Origin: an uncultured Eubacteriales bacterium
Lineage (GTDB): Bacteria > Bacillota > Clostridia > Oscillospirales > Oscillospiraceae
Assembly (NCBI GenBank): GCA_949289455.1
Contig: CASEOA010000096.1
Coordinates: 1-43,956 of the forward strand
Reading direction: 5' to 3'
DNA: 43,956 nt
Part shown: positions 8,431 to 15,909 of the stretch, piece after piece
Numbering within the stretch: the first letter of the stretch is position 1
Layout: each line of letters begins with the position of its first letter
Program-made: the position numbers and the translations under genes
Notes under the pieces: model-generated
What the model saw: only the letters and a program-made list of their open reading frames with translations
Databases searched by the model: none
Told to the model about the DNA's origin: nothing

Positions 8431-8664
8431 TTATTCAATGGGACGGCTGCATTTGGGGCACTTGTCCGTCTTACTGACTCCCAGAAAGGCCCCGCAGTCC
8501 GGGCAGCGCCAGTAGACGTGCAAAATGGCGACGGCCACGGCGATGATGACCAGTCCGGCCACAAACAGCCAGATGAATTGAAGCACCAGCGCCAGACAGA
8601 TCAGCAGAGCCGCCACAATGGACATCCGCTCCATCACTTTGCGGGCCTTATACGCCTGTTCCAT
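8431..8664 (-). CDS. small membrane protein with C-terminal zinc ribbon
   Basis: I do not recognise a named family. The 77-residue protein has a short basic start, two hydrophobic segments (about 16-34 and 36-50: MSIVAALLICLALVLQFIW and AGLVIIAVAVAILHVYW) and ends in a zinc ribbon with two Cys pairs, CPDCGAFL and CPKCSRPIE. It lies between smc and ftsY, 12 bases from smc and 18 from ftsY, so it is certainly expressed with them. AAGGAG eight bases before the ATG at 8664 sets the start. A link to membrane targeting through FtsY is only a guess from position. Confidence 0.8.
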   Translation of the reverse strand: MEQAYKARKVMERMSIVAALLICLALVLQFIWLFVAGLVIIAVAVAILHVYWRCPDCGAFLGVSKTDKCPKCSRPIE

Positions 8665-8676
8665 GTTCAACGCTCC

Positions 8677-11600
8677 TTATCTGAGATTGAGTTCCTTTTC
8701 CACATCATTTAGATTGATGGTCAGCATCCGGCTGATACCTTGCTCCTGCATGGTGACCCCGTAGAGGACATCCGCTTCTTCCATGGTGCCCCGGCGGTGG
8801 GTGATAACGATAAACTGGGTCTTGTCCGCCATCTGGCGCATGTAGTGGGCAAAGCGCACCACGTTGGCGTCATCCAGGGCGGCCTCGATCTCGTCCATCA
8901 CGCAGAAGGGGGTGGGCCGCACCTTCAGGATGGCAAAGTACAGGGCGATAGCCACAAAGGCTTTCTCCCCGCCGGACAATAGGGAGAGCACCTTCAGGGC
9001 CTTCCCCGGGGGCTGCACCTTGATCTCAATGCCGCAGTTGAGGATATCCTCCGGGTCCTCCAGCTCCAGGGTGGCCTTGCCCCCCCGGAAGAGCTCCACA
9101 AAGGTCTGCTGAAAGGCCTCGTTGAGAATGGAAAACTGGGTGGAAAAAATGGCCCGCATCTCCTCGGTGATGTCGGCGATAATGCCCTCCAGCTCCGCCT
9201 TGGATTTCTGCACATCGTCCCGCTGATCGGTGAGGTAGGTATACCGCTCGTTCACCCGGGCAAACTCGTCGATGGCGTCCAGATTGATGTTGCCCAGGCC
9301 GGAGATGGCCTTTTTTAGCTCCCCCACCCGGCGCTGGGCCTTGGGGACGCTCTCCAGCTCCACCCGCTGGGCCATGGCCGCCTGGTGGGACAGCTCGTAG
9401 GTCTCCCACAGCTTGTCCAGCAGGTTCTTCTCCTCCAGGGCAGCGGCGGCCTTCTTCTGCTCCAGCACGGAGACCTCCCGCTCCAGGTTGAGCAGGGTTC
9501 CGTTTTTATCCCTGGCCTCCCGGTCGGCCTGGTTCCGCCGGGCCTCCAGGTCCAGCTTTTCCCGGTTGAGGCGGCTGATGTCCTCCTGCCGGTCCTGGTT
9601 TTCCTGCCGGATGGCCTGGAGCTGCCGTTCCTTCTCCCGGATCTCCTCCTCCAGCCCGGCGTTCTTCTCCTCAAACTGGGCCAGCATGTCCTCCCGCTGG
9701 GCCCGGTCGCCGGTCAGGTCCCGGCGCAGCTCCTCCAGCTCGGACAGGGACTGCCGGGTGGCCTGTCGCTCGGCCTCCAGGGCCGCCAGGCGCATGTTCA
9801 GCTCGGCAATGGTCTCCCCCAGGGCAGCCGCCTTCTCCTGTGCGTCGCTCTGACCGGCAGCCTTGCCCTGGGCCTCCGCCCGTAGGGCGGCTGCCGCCCC
9901 CTCCAGGGACTCCACCCTGGCCCGGGCGGCCCGGGTGTCCGCCTCGATCTGGGCGGCCCTGGCCTGGAGCCCTTCCAGCTCCTTTTTCTGGCCGGCCTGT
10001 TCCTGCCCGGCCCGCTCCAGCTGGGCGTCCAGTTGAGCCAGCCGCTCGGCCAGCTTCAAGATTTCGTCCTCGTGCTGGCGCTGCTGGGCCTGGGCGGTCT
10101 CCACCTCGTAGGCGGCGGCGGTGGCCTCCCGGCGGGTCTCCTCCATGGTCCTGGCGGCGGCGGCCAGTTGCCGGGCCACGCCCCCCGCCTGCTGGTTAAG
10201 CCGCTCCAGCTCGTTGGCCCGGCTGAGGATGCCGGCGCTGCGGGACACCGAGCCGCCGGTCATGGACCCGCCGGGGTTGAGCACCTGGCCGTCCAGGGTA
10301 ACGATTTTAAAACGGTGGTTGAATTTTCGGGCCATGGCGATGGCCGAATCCATATCCTGGGCCACCACCGTGCGGCCCAGCAGGTTGGAAAATATCTTCT
10401 GATATCGGAGGTCAAAGTGGATAAGCCTGTCCCCCATGCCCACAAAGCCGGGCTCCCGCTCCACCCCCTGGTCCCGGAAGTCGGAGGGGCGGATGGAGCT
10501 CAGGGGCAGGAAGGTGCTGCGGCCCCCGTCCCGGCGTTTCAGGTACTGGATGGCGGCCTTGCCGTCCTCCTCCCGTTCCACCACGATGTGCTGCATGGCG
10601 CCCCCCAGGGCGATCTCGATGGCCACGGTGTAGGCGTCTGGCACCTGGATGAGCCCGGCCACCGGGCCGTGAATTCCCCGGAGCTGGCCTTTCTTGGCCT
10701 CCCCCATTACCAGCTTCACCGCCTTGGAGTAGCCCTCGTACAGCTTTTCCATTTCGGAGAGCATGTGGATGCGGGAGCGGATGGCATTTTCCTCCATCTG
10801 GAGCTTGACGTGGGCCTCCTCCGCCTCTTTGGCCTTCCGGCGGCGGCTCTCCAGCCGCAGGCTGTAGCCGTTGATGACGTTTTGCAGGGAATCCCGGTCC
10901 TCTTTGGCCTGGTCCAGGGCCTGAGCAGTCTGGCTCCGGGCGGTCTGAGCCTCTTTCAGCCGTTCCTCTCCCTCCGCCAGCTCCCGGCGCATGGCCTCGT
11001 CCCGGTCCAGCACCTCCTGGGCCGCAGCGGCCAGGGCGGAGATCAGGGCCTTGGCGTCAGCGGCGGAGGCGGTCTCCACCGCCTCCTTCTGCCGAAGGGC
11101 CTCCAGCTCCCGGGCGATGGTGCCCACCGACTGGCTGGCCAGCCGGGCCTCCTCCTGGCGGGCCTCCAGGTCGCGCCGCAGCCGGGCGCTGTCTGTCTCG
11201 ATGAGCTCCAGCCGGGCCTGCCGCTCCGTGATCTGGGCGGCGATGGAGTCCGCCCGGCCCTCCTGCTGCTCCAGCTCCCGCTGGATGCGGTCCCGGTTCT
11301 CCAGGTTGTTCTGGATGTTGGTTTGGAGGACGGCGATGGCGTTTTCCAGGCCGTTGGCGTCGGCCTCCCGCTGCATCATCTGGAATCGGACGCCCTCGCT
11401 CTCCACGTCCTTGTCCCGCATTTGGGCCGAAAAGTCCTCGACGGCGGCGTACAGTCCCTCCACCGCCTGGCGGACCTCTTCCTTCTGGCGGCAGGCGTTC
11501 TCGTAGTCGGACAAGGTCTTGATGGCCCCCGCCCGCAGCTTCTCCAGCTGATCCAGCCACAGGGAGATTTCCAGTCCTCTCAGCTCGTCCCGGAGAATGA

Positions 11601-12255
11601 GGAATTTTTTGGCCTTCTCGCTCTGGAGCCGCAGGGGCTCCACCTGGAGCTCCAGCTCGTCGATCTTGTCGGTGATGCGCACCAGGTTCTCCTGGGTTCG
11701 CTCCAGCTTGCGCTGGGCCTCCTCCTTCCGGTGACGGAACCGGGAGATACCGGCGGCTTCCTCAAAAATTTCCCGGCGGTCGCCGCTTTTCACCGACAGG
11801 ATCTCGTCGATGCGGCCCTGGCCGATGATGGAGTAGCCCTCCCGGCCCAGGCCGGTGTCCATAAACAGCTCGTTCACATCCTTCAATCGGACGGAGCGGC
11901 GGTTGATATAGTATTCGCTTTCTCCGGAGCGGTAGTACCGGCGGGTCACCATAACCTCGCTCTCTTCCAGTGGGAAGATATGGCCGGTATTGTCCAGCAC
12001 CAGGGAGACCTCGGCAAAGCCCTGCTGCTTGCGCACTGCGGTGCCGCCGAAGATCACATCCTCCATCTTGCCCCCTCGCAGGGCCTTGGTGGACTGCTCC
12101 CCCATCACCCAGCGGATGGCGTCGGAGATATTCGATTTTCCGCTGCCATTGGGGCCCACGATGGCGGTGATGTCCTCTCCGAAGGAGAGCACCGTCTTGT
12201 CGGGGAAGGACTTGAATCCCTGGATCTCCAATGCTTTTAAATACAAGGCAGGCAC
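8677..12255 (-). CDS. smc: chromosome segregation ATPase SMC
   Basis: Core ATPase of the SMC-ScpAB condensin that folds and resolves the chromosome. The 1192-residue protein has the full layout: N-terminal head with Walker A GPNGSGKSN (34-42), coiled coil to about 510, hinge (about 515-660, with GGAMQHIVVE and LNPGGSMTGGS), returning coiled coil rich in Glu/Gln/Arg, and a C-terminal head with signature LSGGEKAFVAIAL and Walker B PFCVMDEIEAALDD. The GTG at 12255 is used; a TTG at 12246 (giving LYLKALEIQGFKSF as the start, as in many homologues) with GAGGTG in front is equally possible. A near-consensus promoter lies 30-58 bases upstream. First gene of a nine-gene operon. Confidence 0.97.
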   Translation of the reverse strand: MPALYLKALEIQGFKSFPDKTVLSFGEDITAIVGPNGSGKSNISDAIRWVMGEQSTKALRGGKMEDVIFGGTAVRKQQGFAEVSLVLDNTGHIFPLEESEVMVTRRYYRSGESEYYINRRSVRLKDVNELFMDTGLGREGYSIIGQGRIDEILSVKSGDRREIFEEAAGISRFRHRKEEAQRKLERTQENLVRITDKIDELELQVEPLRLQSEKAKKFLILRDELRGLEISLWLDQLEKLRAGAIKTLSDYENACRQKEEVRQAVEGLYAAVEDFSAQMRDKDVESEGVRFQMMQREADANGLENAIAVLQTNIQNNLENRDRIQRELEQQEGRADSIAAQITERQARLELIETDSARLRRDLEARQEEARLASQSVGTIARELEALRQKEAVETASAADAKALISALAAAAQEVLDRDEAMRRELAEGEERLKEAQTARSQTAQALDQAKEDRDSLQNVINGYSLRLESRRRKAKEAEEAHVKLQMEENAIRSRIHMLSEMEKLYEGYSKAVKLVMGEAKKGQLRGIHGPVAGLIQVPDAYTVAIEIALGGAMQHIVVEREEDGKAAIQYLKRRDGGRSTFLPLSSIRPSDFRDQGVEREPGFVGMGDRLIHFDLRYQKIFSNLLGRTVVAQDMDSAIAMARKFNHRFKIVTLDGQVLNPGGSMTGGSVSRSAGILSRANELERLNQQAGGVARQLAAAARTMEETRREATAAAYEVETAQAQQRQHEDEILKLAERLAQLDAQLERAGQEQAGQKKELEGLQARAAQIEADTRAARARVESLEGAAAALRAEAQGKAAGQSDAQEKAAALGETIAELNMRLAALEAERQATRQSLSELEELRRDLTGDRAQREDMLAQFEEKNAGLEEEIREKERQLQAIRQENQDRQEDISRLNREKLDLEARRNQADREARDKNGTLLNLEREVSVLEQKKAAAALEEKNLLDKLWETYELSHQAAMAQRVELESVPKAQRRVGELKKAISGLGNINLDAIDEFARVNERYTYLTDQRDDVQKSKAELEGIIADITEEMRAIFSTQFSILNEAFQQTFVELFRGGKATLELEDPEDILNCGIEIKVQPPGKALKVLSLLSGGEKAFVAIALYFAILKVRPTPFCVMDEIEAALDDANVVRFAHYMRQMADKTQFIVITHRRGTMEEADVLYGVTMQEQGISRMLTINLNDVEKELNLR

Positions 12256-12284
12256 CTCGCAACCTTCATACTTCTGAATGTAAT

Positions 12285-12313
12285 ATTATATCAAGGACAG
12301 CCCGTCATTGCAA
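12285..12313 (-). promoter_or_regulatory. promoter of the smc operon, TTGCAA-N17-TATAAT
   Basis: On the minus strand TTGCAA (12313-12308) and a perfect TATAAT (12290-12285) are exactly 17 bases apart, about 30 bases before the smc start. Since rnc lies far upstream with a gene on the other strand between, this must serve the smc-to-rsfS operon. Confidence 0.85.
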
Positions 12314-12424
12314 ACCTTTTTAACCCCCATCCTGCACAAATCAGGACTGCCGACGGCCTTTGTTTTCTTTCGTCCTCCCCTTTGGACGGTACCAGCCGCC
12401 CCGCGCCTTTTTCTTTCATATCTT

Positions 12425-12453
12425 TTGACATTTTCCAGTGCATCCACTATACT
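12425..12453 (+). promoter_or_regulatory. promoter of the SLH gene, TTGACA-N17-TATACT
   Basis: A consensus TTGACA (12425-12430) and TATACT (12448-12453) with a 17-base spacer, 86 bases before the ATG at 12539. One of the strongest promoter matches in the window, suggesting high expression, as is usual for S-layer-type proteins. The leader between it and the gene shows no obvious structure. Confidence 0.85.
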
Positions 12454-12538
12454 GATGGCGTAAAAGGGCGGCGCTTCCACATGGCGCTGTTCTCCGGAAC
12501 GCGCCGGCTTAAACTGAGATCAAAAGGAGCGATGACAC

Positions 12539-14527
12539 ATGCGGCGAAAAATTCTTTCCACCCTGCTGGCATTGACCATGGTCCTACTCCTGATACCGGA
12601 GGCGTCCGCTGCCAGTCTGGACAACTTCAGGAAGGTCAACACCTATACCCAGGGACAATTTACCGACGTAGCCGCCAGCGCCTGGTATGCCCAGACCGTC
12701 CAGTCCACATGGGAACAGGGGCTGTTTCAGGGCAATTCTGCCAGCACCTTCAATCCCACGGGGGAGATCACTTTGGCGGAGACCATTGCTCTGGCCTGCC
12801 GGCTGCACAGCATCTACCACACCGGCGTCTGCAATCTGGGCGGAGGGACGCCCTGGTACCAGGTCTATGTGGACTACGCCGTGGCCAACGGCATCATTTT
12901 CCCGGGGCAATACGGCACATATGGCGTGGCCGCCACCCGGGCCCAGTTTGTCTCCATCCTGGTCAGGGCCCTCAACCAGGAGGTCTATCCCGCCATCAAC
13001 TCCGTGGCCCAGGGCTCCATCCCCGACGTGCCCGCCGCGGCGGATTACGCCGCCGGTGTCTACCTGCTTTACAACGCGGGCGTTCTCACCGGCCGGGACG
13101 CCCAGGGCAGCTTCTCGCCCCAGTCCACCATCCAACGGAGTGAAGCCGCCACCATCATCGCCCGCATGGCCAACCCCAGCCTCCGGGTGACCTTCAGCCT
13201 GGGCGGCGCCGACTCCGGCCGGGTCCTGGTGTCCCAGGCCATCGAGAAGGACCCCCTGGACTATACGGTGACCCGGGACAGCGTGGTCATTCAGGATCTG
13301 CGGGACTTCTGCGGCACCGGCATGACCTACGAGAACGCCAGCGTGGGCAACAACTATACCATCCGCAAATTTGAGGGCACAGCAGAGGACAAGGCCATTC
13401 TGGAGGAATATGTGGCGGTCCTCACCGGCGGCGGATACAATCTGGAGCTGGTGGCGGAATACGACCAGACCTACACCACCACCTTTTTCAGCTGGGGGTT
13501 GGACTACACCGGCACCGGGGACGTCACCGCCAAAACAGGCGTGACCTTCGCGAACACCTCCGCCAACATCTGTATCTGGGGCACCATCGAGCGCGACAAG
13601 CTGGAGGCCACCGTTCAAATTCCCACTCAGATGAAGCAGGTGGATCTGGGCCTGCGGTATGACAGTCCCACCGTCTCCACCGGGATCGCCGGACCCTCCG
13701 CCCTGGCCGGGCTCTACCGGAACGGGGACGGCAGCTTTGAGACCTCTGACGGCCGGCTCAAGACCCGGCTTGGCCAGGCCGCCGTTCTGCGGGATGGGGT
13801 TGCCTACAGCGCCGGCGCCACCTTCCGAACCGACGAAGGGGACGCCCGGGATGAGCTCTGGGTGGACAGCTACTACCGCAATGAGTCCTTCTTTTTCTGT
13901 ACCCCCATGGACGCAGTGATGACGGGCGATATCTATACCTTGAAAGACCTTGCGCAGGAGGAATCCTGGATTATCGATTGGGACTTCACCGCCGCCAACC
14001 AGTTTGACGACTTCCGCTGGCAGCTTTTCTTCGGCGCCGGACACGACGGAGATTTTATCACTCCCGTGGTGGACTCACGCAACGAATTCCAGGACCTGAC
14101 GGTGCGGATCATGTACTGGAATCCCGGCGTGGAGGGGGTCTACTATATCTACGCCGAATACGACACCCAGCCCTACGCCGTGGAGGCTCTGGTGGCTGTG
14201 GACCTGAGTTCCGCCCCAGCTGATTCGGAATCTCAGGGCTCCACCACCACCCCTTCCGGCAGCGGCAGCTCCTCTTCCTCCGACTCCGATTCCGACAGGC
14301 CCGTCCGGATACGCTGTACCTTCGTGGGGTGTTCCGACGGAAAAGTGAGATGCAACGTCTGCGACGGCGAAGGGGGCTGGCAGGTATATGACCACTCCAC
14401 GCCCCAGTATGACGGCGTGGGCAGTAACACGGATAAATGGGATTGGAAGACCTGCTACAAATGCGACGGCTCGGGTGAGATAGATTGCAGCCGCTGCGGC
14501 GGCACCGGCTGGATCGAGCTCAAGTGA
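12539..14527 (+). CDS. secreted SLH-domain protein with C-terminal DnaJ-type zinc repeats
   Basis: A 662-residue exported surface protein. A signal peptide (residues 1-~25, hydrophobic core then EASAAS) is followed by three SLH repeats (about 35-215; FTDVAASAWYAQTVQ, PWYQVYVDYAVANGIIFPG, IPDVPAAADYAAGVYLLYNAGVLTG) that would anchor it to pyruvylated wall polymer. Residues ~220-565 are a domain I do not recognise. After a Ser/Thr/Gly-rich linker (~570-590) the last ~65 residues hold CxxCxGxG repeats (CNVCDGEG, CYKCDGSG, CSRCGGTG) plus an additional Cys in VGCSDG, like the zinc finger of DnaJ. AAGGAG precedes the ATG. It lies on the opposite strand between smc and rnc, interrupting a usually contiguous block, so it is probably acquired. 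Confidence 0.88.
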   Translation: MRRKILSTLLALTMVLLLIPEASAASLDNFRKVNTYTQGQFTDVAASAWYAQTVQSTWEQGLFQGNSASTFNPTGEITLAETIALACRLHSIYHTGVCNLGGGTPWYQVYVDYAVANGIIFPGQYGTYGVAATRAQFVSILVRALNQEVYPAINSVAQGSIPDVPAAADYAAGVYLLYNAGVLTGRDAQGSFSPQSTIQRSEAATIIARMANPSLRVTFSLGGADSGRVLVSQAIEKDPLDYTVTRDSVVIQDLRDFCGTGMTYENASVGNNYTIRKFEGTAEDKAILEEYVAVLTGGGYNLELVAEYDQTYTTTFFSWGLDYTGTGDVTAKTGVTFANTSANICIWGTIERDKLEATVQIPTQMKQVDLGLRYDSPTVSTGIAGPSALAGLYRNGDGSFETSDGRLKTRLGQAAVLRDGVAYSAGATFRTDEGDARDELWVDSYYRNESFFFCTPMDAVMTGDIYTLKDLAQEESWIIDWDFTAANQFDDFRWQLFFGAGHDGDFITPVVDSRNEFQDLTVRIMYWNPGVEGVYYIYAEYDTQPYAVEALVAVDLSSAPADSESQGSTTTPSGSGSSSSSDSDSDRPVRIRCTFVGCSDGKVRCNVCDGEGGWQVYDHSTPQYDGVGSNTDKWDWKTCYKCDGSGEIDCSRCGGTGWIELK

Positions 14528-14581
14528 GCCTGATCTTGCGCCTGTCCGATCTCCCAAACGAAATATCTGTCAAAACAGCAG

Positions 14582-14626
14582 AAGGCAGACCGGCTTACCC
14601 TTTCAGGTAGGCCGATCTGCCTTTTT
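14582..14626. terminator. terminator shared by the SLH gene and rnc
   Basis: AAGGCAGA...TCTGCCTT inverted repeat: an about 18-bp stem with two imperfect pairs and a short loop, followed by CTTTTT on the plus strand. On the minus strand it follows directly after the distal copy of the rnc 3' end (stop at 14634), so it was probably the original rnc terminator too. Confidence 0.85.
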
Positions 14627-14633
14627 ACATGAT

Positions 14634-14682
14634 TCAGCCCTTCAGCTTCTCAATGGCGGCCTTGGCGGCATTCTGTTCCGCC
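14634..14682 (-). repeat. distal copy of a 49-bp direct repeat, duplicate of the rnc 3' end
   Basis: Identical over 49 of 49 bases to 14839-14887, which encodes the last 15 residues of RNase III plus its stop. This copy is not joined to an intact gene: reading back from it the frame runs through the hairpin insert at 14683-14838 and only gives a short chimeric frame of about 66 codons. It lies directly against the terminator at 14582-14626, suggesting it is the original gene end. Confidence 0.85.
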
Positions 14683-14838
14683 ACCCAAACCGCACGGCGG
14701 TTTGGGAACCCATTGATCTCATCTGCTCGGGCGAACTGAATTCGCCCGGCATCAAGATTTTGCTGCGCAAAATGCTTGGCGCCGCAGGGCGGCGGCGCGC
14801 GTGCGCGCGAAAAAGAGGCGGAATACCTCGGCAATCTC
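14683..14838. repeat. 156-bp hairpin-array insert between the two rnc 3'-end copies
   Basis: Non-coding DNA consisting of consecutive short palindromes: CCCAAACCGC-ACG-GCGGTTTGGG, CGGGCGAA-CTGAA-TTCGCCCG, TTTTGC-TGC-GCAAAA, a GCGCCGC/GCGGCGGC stem, and GCGCGC-GT-GCGCGC. It is flanked by the exact 49-bp duplication. No open frame of note, no transposase, no tRNA fold. It looks like a small non-autonomous element or structured repeat; the family is unknown to me. Confidence 0.65.
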
Positions 14839-15510
14839 TCAGCCCTTCAGCTTCTCAATGGCGGCCTTGGCGGCATTCTGTTCCGCCTCTTTTTTGCTGT
14901 GGCCCTTGCCCTGGCCGATGGGAGTGCCGTTCAGGTCCACCTCCACCGAGAAAATCTTGGCGTGGTCGGGGCCCTCGGCGCCGATGAGCTGATAGCCCAG
15001 CACCTGGCCGCTCTCCCGCTGCACCAGCTCCTGGAGGGCGGTCTTGTAGTCCCGGCTGGCGCTCTTCTCCTCCTCCCGGTCCAGGATAAACTTCTGGATG
15101 ATCTTCCGGGCGGAGCCAATGCCCCCGTCCAGGTAGACGGCGGCGATGACCGCCTCCACGGCGTCGGCCACGATGGAGGGCCGCTCCCGGCCGCCGCCGG
15201 CGTCCTCCCCCTTGCCCAGCTTCAGGTAGGTGCCCAGGTCCAGCTGCTGGGCCACCTCCACCAGGCTGCCCTCGCACACCAGTGCGGCCCGGGTACGGGT
15301 CAGATCCCCCTCGGGCAGGTCGGGGTGGGTGCGGAACAGATAGTCGGCGGTCACCATACCCAGCACCGAATCCCCCAAAAACTCCAGCCGCTCATTGCTC
15401 TGGCAGCCCCTGGCCTTGTTCTCATTGGCGTAGGAGCTGTGGGTCAGGGCGTTTTCCAACAGGGCCCGCTGGCTGAAGCGGTAGCCCAGCTTTTCTTCCA
15501 AGGCTTCCAT
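14839..15510 (-). CDS. rnc: ribonuclease III
   Basis: Double-strand-specific endoribonuclease that matures rRNA and cleaves structured transcripts. The 223-residue protein has the endonuclease domain (about 1-150) with the signature NERLEFLGDSVLGMV, including the catalytic Glu and Asp, plus DAVEAVIAAVYLDGG, and a C-terminal double-stranded RNA-binding domain (about 155-223) ending GKGHSKKEAEQNAAKAAIEKLKG-like. The ATG at 15510 follows GGGAGAG; an upstream in-frame ATG at 15528 sits against a strong hairpin and lacks a binding site. Its last 49 bases are duplicated at 14634-14682. It follows acpP and plsX in the usual order, but smc is displaced by the SLH gene. Confidence 0.95.
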   Translation of the reverse strand: MEALEEKLGYRFSQRALLENALTHSSYANENKARGCQSNERLEFLGDSVLGMVTADYLFRTHPDLPEGDLTRTRAALVCEGSLVEVAQQLDLGTYLKLGKGEDAGGGRERPSIVADAVEAVIAAVYLDGGIGSARKIIQKFILDREEEKSASRDYKTALQELVQRESGQVLGYQLIGAEGPDHAKIFSVEVDLNGTPIGQGKGHSKKEAEQNAAKAAIEKLKG

Positions 15511-15532
15511 CCCGGTCTCTCCCTTCATGACA

Positions 15533-15557
15533 GGAGCCCCGCCACAGGCGGGGCTCC
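15533..15557 (-). other. strong hairpin in the acpP-rnc gap
   Basis: GGAGCCCCGCC pairs perfectly with GGCGGGGCTCC around a 3-base loop, 18 bases after the acpP stop and 23 before the rnc start. There is no U tract after it, so it is more likely a processing or stability element, possibly a self-cleavage site for RNase III (autoregulation of rnc by cleavage of its leader is known in other bacteria). Confidence 0.55.
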
Positions 15558-15574
15558 CCATTGCGCAGATGTTG

Positions 15575-15808
15575 TCAGTCCTCCAGCTTGGACTTCAGAT
15601 AGTTGACCAGATCGGCCACGGTGGACAGGCCGGACATATCGTCCTCACCCATGTTCTCCAGGCCGAACTCCTCTTCCACCGCCATGGTCAGCTCCACGAT
15701 GTCCAGGGAATCGGCCCCCAGATCCTCAAAGGTGGTATCCATGGTGATGCTGTCAGCTTCCACGCCAAACTGCTCGGACAGCAGACCGGTGAGCTTCTCA
15801 AAAATCAT
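15575..15808 (-). CDS. acpP: acyl carrier protein
   Basis: Carries growing fatty acids as thioesters on phosphopantetheine. The 77-residue acidic protein has the attachment motif DLGADSLDIVELTMAVEEE with the modified Ser in GADSLD, and the expected three-helix length. AGGAG lies about eight bases before the ATG. A consensus promoter is immediately upstream (15864-15892), so acpP and rnc can be expressed apart from plsX. Confidence 0.97.
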   Translation of the reverse strand: MIFEKLTGLLSEQFGVEADSITMDTTFEDLGADSLDIVELTMAVEEEFGLENMGEDDMSGLSTVADLVNYLKSKLED

Positions 15809-15863
15809 GTTAATCTACTCCTGTCCCATCCGTCATGTGACGGTTTATTCCGCTTGCACTATG

Positions 15864-15892
15864 ATAATAGGCAAGTTTTGGGCACCTGTCAA
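15864..15892 (-). promoter_or_regulatory. acpP-rnc promoter, TTGACA-N17-TATTAT
   Basis: On the minus strand a perfect TTGACA (15892-15887), 17 bases, then TATTAT (15869-15864), about 56 bases before acpP. It lies in the 101-bp gap after the plsX stop. Confidence 0.85.
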
Positions 15893-15909
15893 TAGGTAAC
15901 ACAAATTTT

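Noticed and set aside
10033..12240. 735-codon plus-strand open frame opposite smc, and other long frames opposite ackA, trmFO, topA, ktrB and the pyruvyl transferase gene
   Set aside because: High G+C makes stop codons rare in the antisense frames; these are low-complexity Gly/Leu/Gln/His-rich translations without family motifs or ribosome binding sites, and the opposite strand encodes well-known proteins.
14634..14834. 66-codon minus-strand frame ending in the RNase III C terminus
   Set aside because: It is the duplicated gene tail joined to the hairpin insert, without a start site or family match apart from the copied 15 residues; treated as a repeat.
14683..14838. tRNA-like or CRISPR-like structure in the hairpin array
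   Set aside because: The palindromes differ from one another, spacing is irregular and no anticodon arm or TTC loop is present, so neither a tRNA nor a CRISPR array fits.
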